From: VXMF01 sp965206775
Lineage (GTDB): Bacteria; Acidobacteriota; Terriglobia; Bryobacterales; UBA6623
Length of the DNA stretch: 64,000 bases
NCBI GenBank assembly: GCA_965206775.1
Contig: CBDBKU010000003.1
Location: forward strand, 2,542,001 to 2,606,000
Direction of reading: 5' to 3'
Shown: piece by piece, positions 36,276 through 44,923 of the stretch
How the letters are laid out: every line of letters begins with the position of its first letter
Position numbering within the stretch: the stretch's first letter is position 1
Made by a program: the position numbers and the translations under genes
Notes under the pieces: model-generated
Databases searched by the model: none
Told to the model about the DNA's origin: nothing
What the model saw: only the letters and a program-made list of their open reading frames with translations

Positions 36276-36739
36276 TCATATAATTCTACGTGCCGCCGAT
36301 CCTGAAACCGCAAACCGTTCGGCTTGCGGAATCGTGATCCAGTCGCGGCAGGGCCCCGCGACTCCCCCACCGCCCGTTCACGTCCTTATCGGCCAGGTGT
36401 ATCACAAGGGTCAGCCGGCGGTGTGTGGTGAGGAGATCGCGACTCCGACACGGAATCTAACCCTGCGATCAACAAACCGTTGAAGACATCCGCGAGATCG
36501 CGCGATGTCAGAGCCCGCGCCCGGCCGTCGCCAGGCCCAATCCGCACCGTGCTCGTGAGGTCCATTGTGCTCGAACCGCCAGATGCTATTGCAGCTTGCG
36601 CACAAGAACTTCGGGATGCTCTTTTTCGTCAGCGCGCTTCGTACATTGACGTCTTGGCTAGGCCCGGCGCGATTGCCTCGACAATCTCGGAATCGTCTGT
36701 TATGGTGAATCAGGTCGCCAAGCGGCGACCGCAGAAAGG
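36276..36739. promoter_or_regulatory. Upstream region and promoter of ssrA
   Basis: A sigma-70-like promoter is visible: TCGACA (36678-36683), a 17-base spacer, TATGGT (36701-36706). A short hairpin GGTCGCC/GGCGACC (36713-36731) lies in the leader before the mature tmRNA 5' end, where RNase P would cut. The remainder of the gap (36276-36670) shows no gene. Confidence 0.6.
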
Positions 36740-37093
36740 GGGGGCGCACAGGATTCGACGGAATCGTTATTGCTGTTGAGAGGCATGTCGGGCTCCGAGC
36801 ACCCGTTAAAAGGTCGGACCACAACAACTGCCAACGATTTGCAGTTTGCACACGCTGCCTAAGCTATAGGCAGCCGCCTCGGCCGGCGGGCTCGCACGTC
36901 GGCACGTGGCGTCACTTTGCGAGATAGGCTCCAAGGCTTCTGCTCGTAGTCTTGAGGTCGAGATCAATCGAGCTGGACCGCGGTCGGCTTGTCCATTCCC
37001 AGTCCGCGGTTGAGACCTTCGAATGGACTAAGCATGTAGGCTCTCTCCGGCGGTCTTTTTCGGACGCGGGTTCGATTCCCGCCGCCTCCACCA
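36740..37093 (+). ncRNA. ssrA: Transfer-messenger RNA (tmRNA), ssrA
   Basis: The 5' end GGGGGCG (36740-36746) pairs with CGCCTCC (37083-37089), followed by discriminator A and an encoded CCA (37091-37093). The signature CACAGGATTCGACGG follows the acceptor arm, and GGGTTCGATTCCC (37069-37081) is the T-arm. The tag frame is at 36830-36862: GCC AAC GAT then LQFAHAA and TAA, giving the tag ANDLQFAHAA. tmRNA with SmpB rescues stalled ribosomes and marks the product for proteolysis. Length (354 nt) is normal. The 3' end is a common integration site. Confidence 0.97.
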
Positions 37094-37224
37094 AGATGTT
37101 TGTATAAGCAACTATTGCAGAACCGCGACGGAGCCGCTCTAGACCGTACTTGACCGGCGCGTCGCAGCCTCAAGGGAGATGCGCCCGGAAGAATCCTCCC
37201 GGCGTCAGACGGACGGAGCCGACC

Positions 37225-37959
37225 ATGGCGGCAACAGGAATCAAATCGCGCATTCGCAAATTGGCCGTTGAGATCATTGCGGAGCACCCCGGAGGTATTC
37301 GGTATTCCGTCCTGAAGAGGACGATTCACAAAAGAGACAGTTCGTTCAACTTAGGCACGATCGGGGGAACACTCAGAAATCTCGAAGAGTTGGTCGCGGA
37401 CGTGGAGAAGCCCAGCCGCGGGCTATTTCGCATCGCGGGAACGGATGAGGGAGGCGGCTCCGGTTCCGGCCCGTCGTTGCCGCCCGTTCAGGAGGAGGAC
37501 TTCTATTCCCCATTCGCCGACTGGCTCAAAGACGAACTTGAAGACGTAACGAAGGCGATTCCGCTCGGCGGAAACCGGTTCAAGGACAAATGGGGGACGC
37601 CGGACGTGATCGGAAAGCGTGACTCGAGACCGAGCGATATTGTGAAACAACCCATTGAGATAGTTTCCGCGGAGATCAAGACAAACTCGAGCCAACTCAT
37701 CACAGCCTTCGGCCAAGCCTGCGCCTACTGCCTGTTTAGTCATAGATCATACCTAGTGGTTCCCAAGCAGGCAGCAGTCGATGAGATTTCTCGCCTTGAT
37801 TCGCTCTGTCAGGTTTTCGGTCTCGGATTCGTCTTGTTCGACTCGGGCAACCCCGACGATCCGAACTTCGAGATTCGAGTGCGTCCAAGGAAGCAAGATC
37901 CGGATATGTATTTCACGAACAAGTACATGAGGAAGATTGAGTCAGAGCTGTTTAGCTAG
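37225..37959 (+). CDS. Probable restriction-like nuclease with N-terminal winged helix
   Basis: 244 residues from ATG 37225. Residues 1-65 look like a winged helix (IRKLAVEIIAEHPGGIRYSV, then GGTLRNLEELVADVEKPSRG). A Gly/Ser linker follows, then an alpha/beta domain with DVIGKRDSRPSD, the E-x-K of IEIVSAEIKTNSS, and FGQACAYCLFSHRSYLVVPK. The Asp...Glu-x-Lys spacing suggests a PD-(D/E)XK nuclease fold. I do not know a named family. It directly precedes, and slightly overlaps, the convergent MmeI-like remnant, so it may be part of a defence or modification cluster. Confidence 0.55.
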   Translation: MAATGIKSRIRKLAVEIIAEHPGGIRYSVLKRTIHKRDSSFNLGTIGGTLRNLEELVADVEKPSRGLFRIAGTDEGGGSGSGPSLPPVQEEDFYSPFADWLKDELEDVTKAIPLGGNRFKDKWGTPDVIGKRDSRPSDIVKQPIEIVSAEIKTNSSQLITAFGQACAYCLFSHRSYLVVPKQAAVDEISRLDSLCQVFGLGFVLFDSGNPDDPNFEIRVRPRKQDPDMYFTNKYMRKIESELFS

Positions 37960-38700
37960 TACCTTGATTCTGCGGCGCTTTCGCCTTGTACAGCTTGTCG
38001 CATCCAGTGGAACACGCGTTTTCTCGTACAGCCTGAACAGGTGCTCGATTCGCTCGCACTCGGACTGGAATCCACTCCGACGATAGAGTCGGTCCACCGC
38101 ACGGTCCAACGCTTGGTGCACCTTGCGTAGGTCTCCTGGCATGAGATCCGGGTCGTAAAGGTCCGCCAATGTCGCTTCGGGGTACGAGGCACGTGCGTCG
38201 AGGACAGCCTGAGCAAGCTGTTCCAACTTCGATAGGTCCGAAGCTCCGTCCGCGAAGGCAGGGGCACCGGGAAGGTGTTGTAGACGAGGCCGATAGAGTA
38301 GCGGTAGTCGCTCTTCAGTCTCCCGACCACGTGGCATAGCCAAGCCATGTGCATGGCAGAGGTCAGAAATGCGAAGTCCGCCAAGTTCGCATCTTGGAGC
38401 ACGAAGATCAGGTCGCTCGGAATAGTCCGCGGCTCCAGCCATCCGATGGAAACGTGATCTCGCCGCTCGGAACTGACCTTGGGGACCACAAGAAAGGACG
38501 TCTCGGGAAGTACATCGACGTTGAAGCGGGTCCGGAAATCAGCCTGAGCCAATGGAAGCGTGCAGCCAGCGAGCGGCCGGCCGTACTGTTCGAGCGTGGT
38601 TCCGGGCCCAGCCAGGATGAGCGGGAGGCGGAACTCCGCAAGCTGAGGGAAGATCGGGCAGTTGGTGATTGAGCGGGATTTCTTGAGAGCCGCCTGGGAG
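37942..38700 (-). pseudogene. C-terminal remnant of an MmeI-type restriction-modification protein
   Basis: In one frame: LPETSFLVVPKVSSERRDHV, IGWLEPRTIPSDLIFVLQDA, AFLTSAMHMAWLCHVVGRLK, SDYRYSIGLVYNTFPVP. After about 38260 the similarity moves to the next frame: KLEQLAQAVLDARASYPEAT, LADLYDPDLMPGDLRKVHQA, DRAVDRLYRR. These are the target-recognition and helical end of single-chain MmeI-like methylase/nucleases. The nuclease and methylase motifs (NPPY) are absent. It is a frameshifted, truncated remnant. Confidence 0.72.
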
Positions 38701-38843
38701 CGCTGAGCCGGACCAGGCGCAAGAACTTGGTGCAGCGCGACCACCCGCAGGCGAGCCTGCGGCTGCAATGCCGCTTGCTGGGGGCGTGTCGTTCTGGGCT
38801 GTGTTCAGTTGATGTGCTCCACAATCATGCTTCTTGCTCGTTC

Positions 38844-38873
38844 TTGAGATTCGTTGCAGCTTTGTGCTATATT
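38844..38873 (+). promoter_or_regulatory. Likely promoter of the NYN gene leader
   Basis: TTGAGA (38844-38849), 18-base spacer, TATATT (38868-38873). A transcript would start near 38880 and meet the terminator hairpin at 38908-38938 before the ATG at 38946. Confidence 0.45.
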
Positions 38874-38907
38874 TCAATTACACCCCTTGCGGCTTCGATC
38901 GCAGGGC

Positions 38908-38938
38908 GCAGGGCCTCTTCGGAGGCCCTTGCTTTTTT
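38908..38938 (+). terminator. Intrinsic terminator in the leader of the NYN gene
   Basis: A stem GGGCCTC/GAGGCCC with a TTCG tetraloop (38911-38928), extended by GCA/TTGC, and a run of six T (38933-38938). It is a textbook terminator placed seven bases before the ATG of the NYN gene, after a likely promoter. This suggests attenuation or a small leader RNA. Confidence 0.75.
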
Positions 38939-38945
38939 GGGCGCT

Positions 38946-39572
38946 ATGATGCGTACGTTCGTTTATGTGGACGGGTTCAATCTCTATTACGGCGCCCTCA
39001 AAGGAACGCCATGGAAGTGGCTGGACCTAGTCGCCTTATTCAATATTGTTCTACAGCAGCATCACGACATTCTCAAGGTCAAGTACTTTACCGCAAGAGT
39101 CTCGGGTACCCCGACCGACCAGTCCCAGCCGCGGCGGCAGGACGTCTATCTCCGCGCTCTCCAACACATCCGACCTGAGGTGGAGGTGTATTTTGGGCAT
39201 TTTCTTCGGCACACGGTACGAATGCCGCTTGCGCAGCCGATGGCAGGGCGCCATACGGCGGAGGTGATCAGGACGGAGGAGAAGGGATCGGACGTCAATC
39301 TCGCCGTGCACCTGCTGAACGACAGTTGGCTCGACGATTACGACTGCGGAGTGGTGGTGAGCAACGACAGTGACGTTGCCGAAGCGATGCGTCTCGTGCG
39401 CGAGCAGCACAGCAAGCGGATCGGGCTGGTGACCCCGGGTGCGAGGAGACCTTCGCAGCAGCTAAAGAAGCATGCCGACTTCGTGCGGCATATCCGAGCC
39501 AATGGCTTACGGCACTCGCAACTGCCAGACGCTATCCCTGGCACCAACATCCAGAAACCTGAGACATGGTAA
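38946..39572 (+). CDS. NYN-domain (LabA/PIN-like) ribonuclease-type protein
   Basis: 208 residues, start ATG 38946 or 38949. The NYN fold is seen in TFVYVDGFNLYYGALKGTPW (first Asp and Asn), KGSDVNLAVHLLNDS (Asp), CGVVVSNDSDVAEAMRLVRE (Asp-Ser-Asp) and IGLVTPGARRPSQQLKKHAD. These acidic residues bind metal in PIN/NYN nucleases, which cut RNA. Bacterial NYN proteins are common on mobile DNA and near defence genes. No toxin-type antitoxin partner is visible. Confidence 0.83.
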   Translation: MMRTFVYVDGFNLYYGALKGTPWKWLDLVALFNIVLQQHHDILKVKYFTARVSGTPTDQSQPRRQDVYLRALQHIRPEVEVYFGHFLRHTVRMPLAQPMAGRHTAEVIRTEEKGSDVNLAVHLLNDSWLDDYDCGVVVSNDSDVAEAMRLVREQHSKRIGLVTPGARRPSQQLKKHADFVRHIRANGLRHSQLPDAIPGTNIQKPETW

Positions 39573-39611
39573 GTAGGCTACCCGCCACGGCGGGTCAGGC
39601 GAACTGATTGG

Positions 39612-39760
39612 GATTGCGGAAGGCACGTGCGACGAGACAAGGCCGCGAATCTGGAGCGCGACCCAAGACGGAACGGACACCCGCGAAGGGCACTTCCTCG
39701 ACTCACTGGGGCGAAGCGGCCTTCGGGCAAGGAAAGACATCGAGAGGTGCGCAGGGTCAT
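39612..39760. repeat. Long dispersed repeat, copy 1 (copy 2 at 55680-55930)
   Basis: About 150 bases related to 55680-55930 in direct orientation. Shared blocks include GTGCGACGAGAC, GCGAATCT.GAG, GACGGAACGGAC and AAGCGGCCTTC. Copy 2 has about 130 extra bases after the first block. The copies are 16 kb apart and bracket the YgjP-to-PVC segment. Confidence 0.6.
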
Positions 39761-39973
39761 ACCGTGCTGGTTGCAGTGGTCTGGCATGAGCCATCCGTTG
39801 TAAGCAGGTGCGTTGTCCTGCAGCCCTACACATTTGCTAACCGCTTCAGATCACTTTCGATCCCCATCCACTCCTGTCCCAGATTTATTGAGCAAACACG
39901 AATCGGTTGCCCCCCCCGAGTTTGAAGTGATAGTCAAAATCCCGATCGACCGCCGCGTAGAGCAGCCAGCCCT

Positions 39974-40277
39974 GCGTTTGTGTGCTAGTAGTTGCCCGCG
40001 CCTGCCAATTCGTCGCATAGGAGAAAATCTGGTAGAGGTGGTGCGAATGGACACGCCTTCCTTCTAACCGCGTGTCCAACGGATCATTAGACTGCGTCAC
40101 CGAGTGAATCGAACACCCGCAGCCAGGACGTTTGTGAACCGCGTTTGTGTGCAGTTGCCCGCGCCTGCCAATTCGTCCGAAAATCTGGTAGAGAATGGAC
40201 ACGCCTTCCTTCTAACCGCGTGTCCAACGGATCATTAGACTGCGTCACCGAGTGAATCGAACACCCGCAGCCAGGAC
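39974..40277. repeat. Tandem duplication with an identical 84-bp core
   Basis: Unit 1 (39974-40129) and unit 2 (40141-40277) both start GCGTTTGTGTGC; their last 84 bases (40046-40129 and 40194-40277) are identical. The core carries a stem TGGACACGC/GCGTGTCCA with a 13-base loop, and, on the minus strand, CGGGTG-TTCGATT-CACTCG, which resembles a tRNA T-arm. The units differ only by small deletions in their first part. The rest of 39573-40291 has no gene. Confidence 0.75.
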
Positions 40278-40291
40278 CATCCGCAGACTCC

Positions 40292-41002
40292 TCAGTACTC
40301 CCAATCATCGTGCCGCACGGGCAGGCGATTGAGCAGTTCCCGGCGGTGAACCCATCCTGGCATGAACCGATCCATCACGGCCACAAATCGGGCGTTGTGG
40401 GTCGGCTCGATCAGGTGCGCCAATTCGTGCACGATGATGTATTCGAGGCAATCGGCGGGCTTCTTGGCCAAGTCTGTGTTGAGCCGAATGGTGCCAGCCT
40501 TAGGGTTGCAGCTTCCCCAGCGGGTTTTCATGCGCCGCACGAAGAGCGAAGTCAGACGGACATCGAGCCGTTCCTGCCACAGCTCGATCAGCGGCTCCGC
40601 GGCGGCACGGAGCTGCGCACGCGCCTCCAAGATCTCAGAGCGGCGCTCGCGGGACGTGTTGGGCCGCACGAACAGCGTCAGCCGCTGCTGACGCCACTCC
40701 ACCACCGGCGGGGCCTCGTGCTCGACGACGCGGAGCAGGCAGCGCCGGCCCCAGACGAAGTGGGTCTCACGGTCGATGTACTCGCGCAGCGTTTCGCGTT
40801 CCTGCTCCTGTAGTTTCCGCTGTTGCTCCCGGATCCATCTCAGCTTGCCGATGGCAAAGGCCCGAACGGCGGCGTCGCTGAGGTGTCGGGGGGCGGCGAT
40901 GCGGATGCGTCCGTTCGGCGGATGTACGCTCAAGTGCACGTTCCTGATGTCCTTTCGCACCAGATCGATGCGCAGGTCGCCCAGCCGCAGCGTCGCCCCC
41001 AT
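40292..41002 (-). CDS. YgjP-type (DUF45/M48-like) metallopeptidase
   Basis: 236 residues. The zinc motif is HELAHLIEPTHNARF (HExxH with a third His 9 residues on). Before it are the family signatures MKTRWGSCNPKAGTIRLNTD and KKPADCLEYIIV. The N-terminal part is a beta-rich YgjP domain (DIRNVHLSVHPPNGRIRIAA). Its ATG shares one base with the stop of the hsdR remnant (TGATG), so the two were one operon. YgjP-like genes often follow type I restriction genes. It is intact although its partner is broken. Confidence 0.87.
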   Translation of the reverse strand: MGATLRLGDLRIDLVRKDIRNVHLSVHPPNGRIRIAAPRHLSDAAVRAFAIGKLRWIREQQRKLQEQERETLREYIDRETHFVWGRRCLLRVVEHEAPPVVEWRQQRLTLFVRPNTSRERRSEILEARAQLRAAAEPLIELWQERLDVRLTSLFVRRMKTRWGSCNPKAGTIRLNTDLAKKPADCLEYIIVHELAHLIEPTHNARFVAVMDRFMPGWVHRRELLNRLPVRHDDWEY

Positions 41003-43048
41003 CAGTATTCCGCCTTAACCTTAATGACGTCGAACAGTCGTTCGACGAGCGCCGTGTCCTGCACCACCTCATAAATCAGGCGCTTCACCTCTTGCTCCTT
41101 CGGCAGGAAGCCGCGCCATCCATTCGGCGCACCTCCGCGGATCGACGCGTCGATCCGCTGCGCGTGGTCAAGCGTCGGGTTCGCCTCGGGCCACCCGTCC
41201 CCTGGCGGGCATTCCGCCACACCCGTTACCGACGCGGCAGCGAGCGTGTTGTAGATCGCTCGCAGTCCGGGGCTACGCCGCAACGGCTCCGGGGTGTCGT
41301 CGGCTAACCCGGCGTGCACCTGCCCCGCCAGCGTCGCCACTCGCTTCAGGAACTCCTTGTAGTCGATGCGCTTTGCCTTTAGGTCGGCCAGCACTTCACT
41401 CAGAAGCATGGACATCTTCTCGTAGAAGGCGGGGTCGTGCAGGTGCTCGCGGAGGATCTTTCTGCGGACGTTGTTGGCAATTGTTTCGGCCACGGCTCCG
41501 CGGTCGCTTTGGACTCCCTGGGGGACGCTGGCAATGGCCGCGGCAATGCCGCTCTTGACGATCACGTCAAGCAGGCCCATGTCCGCGAAGTCTGAAATCA
41601 TTCGCGCCTCTTCCGCCCTGATGTAGGTATCGATCAGGTGGCGCATGTCGGCTTCGTACGCCTTGAGATCGAGCGTCTCGCCGCTCGCCTGGCGGATAAC
41701 CTCCCGCAGGGCAACTGCGTCCGACAGTTCCTGCTCGATGGCCTTCGTCTGCGCCGGGGAGTAGCCTGCCTCGGAAAGGTTGTCGGAAATAGACGCGTAC
41801 GCGCGAACCAGTGCTGCGACGGCCTTGTAGAGCGCCACGCGCTGCGGCTCGTGCTGCGCCAGATCGTCTGGAATCTCGGTGTTGCCGCAGAAGTAGTGGA
41901 TGTGCTGCAACTCGTCTTGGGGCGGCTGGACCGGCTCGCACAGGACGGTCAGTGCCTCACGGGCCTCCTCCAGCCTGGCACGGCCGGCCTTCAGCCGGTC
42001 CTGCATTAGAATCTCGGGGCTGGCGTCGCCCCCGCTCGTGTCCAGCTCTGACGTGTAAACAGCCATCGCTCCCTGAACCTTCGGGAACAGGTCCTTGTAA
42101 TCGACGATGTAGCCGAACGGCTTGTCCTCGCCGTCGAGCCGGTTAGTCCGGCAAATGGCTTGGAACAGGCCGTGGTCCTGCATCGACTTGTCGATGTACA
42201 GGTAGGTGCAGGAGGGCGCGTCGAATCCGGTGAGCAGCTTGTCTACCACGATGAGCAGCCGCATGTTTGCCGGCTGGGTCCGGAACTTCTCCTTCGCCTC
42301 GGCTTCGTAGGTCTCGGTGTTCGTCTTGCCGGGTTTTGGCACGACGCGCTTCATCAGCGCCGTGTACGTGTTGTAGAGAAACTCCTTCTCGGTCTCGGTG
42401 TTGGCACCCGTGTCCTCCTTGGTGACGTCTCCCTCCTGCGGGTTGTAAGACGTGACCACGGCGCAGCGGCCCTTAAACACCGTCTTCTCGAAGAGCTCGA
42501 AGTATCGGCAGGCTTCGTAGATGCTGGACGCCACCAAGAGCGCCTTCCCACGCTGGCTTGCCAGGCGGGGCCTGACGCTAAAGTCGAAGACGATGTCCTC
42601 GACGACTCGCTCCATGCGCGAGCGCGACGACAGCACCTTCTACATGGTGCCCCACTGCTCCCGCAGCGCCGCCTTCTGCCAGTCGTTGAGCCCCTTCGTC
42701 TTCGCCTCGAACCACTGGTCGATCTTGTGCTATGTGCCGAGCTCTTGCGGGATGTCGCGAGCCTCGTACATCAGATCGAGCACTACGCCATCCTCGACCG
42801 CCTCGCCGAACTGGTAGGTGTGAATGTAGCCGCCGAAGACCTCGCGGCTGGTCTGAGCGTCATTGCGAAGCAGCGGCGTCCCGGTAAACCCAATGAATAC
42901 GGCGCCCGGGAGCAGCGCCTTCATCGTCTTGTGCAGGCGGCCGCTCTGCGTGCGATGGCACTCGTCCACAAAGATGAACAGCTCGCCCACGGCCGGGCTC
43001 GGGCCCTGCTGCAGCTCCTCGATGAAGGCATCAGGGAGCCCTCCATGG
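41002..43048 (-). pseudogene. hsdR: Type I restriction enzyme R subunit, N-terminally truncated with two amber stops
   Basis: Helicase motifs in one frame: LFIFVDECHRTQSGRLHKTM (motif II DECH), AVFIGFTGTPLL (III), LLVASSIYEACRYFELF (IV), LIVVDKLLTGFDAPS (V) and LFQAICRTNRLDGEDKPFGY (VI). Then come the long C-terminal helices. In-frame TAG codons occur at about 42731 (after IPQELGT) and 42642 (after QWGTM), where relatives have ordinary residues. The N-terminal nuclease and Walker A are missing upstream of about 43048. hsdM and hsdS are absent. The product would be inactive, so no working type I system is encoded here. Confidence 0.85.
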
Positions 43049-43293
43049 AAAGCCCCTGAGCCCCTCTATGGTCTTCACAGCGCCGCAAAGAAGCTCTGGT
43101 CAACGCAAAGAATCCGCATCAGGTGTTCTCAGCGTGATAGCCAACTACAAGATCCATTACACTAAATCCCGAAAAGATCGCCGACCTGGTGGCTAACCTC
43201 AAGAGCGTCAAATAGCGATTGATTAGCATCACCGACACCCACGGCCCCGACACGCCGCAGCCCCGACACACCGCAGCCAAGGAGGCGCCCGCT

Positions 43294-44883
43294 ATGAACG
43301 AATCGAATTCCCTATCAGGCTTTCCCCGGCGCGAGCTGCCCCGACGTGACCTGCTCCGCGGCGCCGCCGCGACCGCCTTGGGGCTATCGGCTGCCACCGG
43401 CGCGAAACAAGCCAACGCTCAGTCACGCTCCAACCTCGTCAGCCAAGAAAACGCCAAGCCTGGCACGCGCGACTGGTTGCTCACCAAGACACGCACCATC
43501 CTTGGGAAGGTGAATGTGCTGCCCAGCGGGCGCAGCACGTGGATCGAAGGCTACTGCTCCGCGAACAGCGTACGGGCCGGCGAGACGTTGCAGGTCATGG
43601 TCAGCACGAACCCGGTGTCCGCGTTCAAGCTGGAGATCTTCCGGACGGGCTACTACAACGGGGATGGCGCCCGGCTTGTCAGAACGTATGAATCGCTTCC
43701 AGGCGTCGTACAGCCGGAACCGTCCATTGGTGAAAACTACATCCGCGAATGCCAGTGGGAGCCTTCGGTGGAGCTCGAGGTCCCCGACGATTGGCTCAGC
43801 GGCGTCTACCTGGGCAAGCTGACCGCTGAGATCAGCGGGACCCAAAGCTACGTCATCTTCATCGTCCGCGATGACCGCCCCTGCGACTTGCTGTTCCAGT
43901 GCAGCGAACTGACGTGGACCGCCTACAACCGCTGGCCAACCGACTATTGCATCTATACAAAGCATGACGGACGCCCCAGTACGACCGCGCCCAGCGGCAC
44001 GGTGAGCTTCGATCGTCCTTACGCCTTGTTCACGCACCCCGTCAACAAGATCGAGAAGTCAGGCGGTTCGGGCGAATACTTGCCCTGGGAGTTCCCGTTG
44101 GCGTTTTGGCTGGAGCAGCACGGGTACGACGTCTCCTACATCTCCAACATCGACACGCACGCCGACCCAGCGGGCTTGCTGCGTACGAAGGGTTTCATCT
44201 CGGTCGGCCACGACGAGTACTGGACCGAGGACATGTACGACAACGTGATGCACGCACGCAATGAAGGCGTGAACCTCGCGTTCCTGAGCGCCAATGCCGT
44301 CTTGTGTGTCGTACCGCTACATCCGTCCAGCAGCGGTAGGCCTTATCGCACCACGCGCCGGGAAGGCTGGTTCTTCCCTGAGCAATCCGAGTTCGGCGAC
44401 AGGGGCCGGATGGAGTCGCCCTATGAGAAAGGGTTTAAACCCACCTTGGGGCGCGACGGCGCCCTGCTGATGGGAGCGCGGACGACCCCGCCCGTCAGGG
44501 GCGCCGGCGATTGGACGTGCGCCCTGCCGGAGCACTGGCTGTTTGAGGGAACCGGGATGCAGAAGGGAGATTCGGTCAAAGGCCTAATCGGCTGGGAGTG
44601 GCACGGCGCCCCGATGATGGACCTGCCCGGCATGCAGATCGTTGCCGAAGGCGAGACGCGAATCAATGGCAAGCAGCCGGGCCACTACACCGCTACGATT
44701 TACGACGGGCCCAAGGGCAACATCATCTTCAATGCCGCGACCATCTGGTGGGCAAACGGTCTGTCGAGCCCGCCGGGTCACGCCACTCCCGTAAGACACG
44801 GGGTGACGCAACAAGGGGTAGACGAGCGAGTGCAGCGAATCACCCACAACCTGTTTAGGCGCATTGTTGGTCAAGAGGCTTGA
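43294..44883 (+). CDS. Tat-exported N,N-dimethylformamidase-like protein, copy 1
   Basis: 529 residues from ATG 43294 after an AAGGAGG site. Tat signal: LPRRDLLRGAAATALGLSAA. The mature part starts ENAKPGTRDW. A first beta domain runs to about 190 (EIFRTGYYNGDGARLVR, VPDDWLSGVYLGKLTAE). The catalytic-type domain has LLFQCSELTWTAYNRWP, VSFDRPYAL, HGYDVSYISNIDTHA and FISVGHDEYWTEDMYDN (His306, Glu308). This matches the large subunit of N,N-dimethylformamidase, a mononuclear-iron amidohydrolase; as I recall, its ligands include a His and Glu from this motif and Tyr residues. The actual amide substrate is unknown. Heads a same-strand cluster. Confidence 0.82.
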   Translation: MNESNSLSGFPRRELPRRDLLRGAAATALGLSAATGAKQANAQSRSNLVSQENAKPGTRDWLLTKTRTILGKVNVLPSGRSTWIEGYCSANSVRAGETLQVMVSTNPVSAFKLEIFRTGYYNGDGARLVRTYESLPGVVQPEPSIGENYIRECQWEPSVELEVPDDWLSGVYLGKLTAEISGTQSYVIFIVRDDRPCDLLFQCSELTWTAYNRWPTDYCIYTKHDGRPSTTAPSGTVSFDRPYALFTHPVNKIEKSGGSGEYLPWEFPLAFWLEQHGYDVSYISNIDTHADPAGLLRTKGFISVGHDEYWTEDMYDNVMHARNEGVNLAFLSANAVLCVVPLHPSSSGRPYRTTRREGWFFPEQSEFGDRGRMESPYEKGFKPTLGRDGALLMGARTTPPVRGAGDWTCALPEHWLFEGTGMQKGDSVKGLIGWEWHGAPMMDLPGMQIVAEGETRINGKQPGHYTATIYDGPKGNIIFNAATIWWANGLSSPPGHATPVRHGVTQQGVDERVQRITHNLFRRIVGQEA

Positions 44884-44923
44884 GCCAGTTTGCTTCCGAA
44901 AGGAATCTGCAAAGAAATCAAGG

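Noticed and set aside
36912..37094. A 60-residue minus-strand ORF beginning MVEAAGIEPASEKDRRREPT
   Set aside because: This is the familiar false ORF antisense to tRNA or tmRNA 3' ends; the real feature is ssrA on the plus strand.
40046..40277. Two tRNA genes on the minus strand, suggested by a T-arm-like hairpin in the 84-bp repeat
   Set aside because: No acceptor, D or anticodon arms can be drawn around it.
43160..43216. A short plus-strand tail (LNPEKIADLVANLKSVK) as a cytochrome gene
   Set aside because: It resembles the last residues of c-type cytochromes but is under 20 codons with no haem site.
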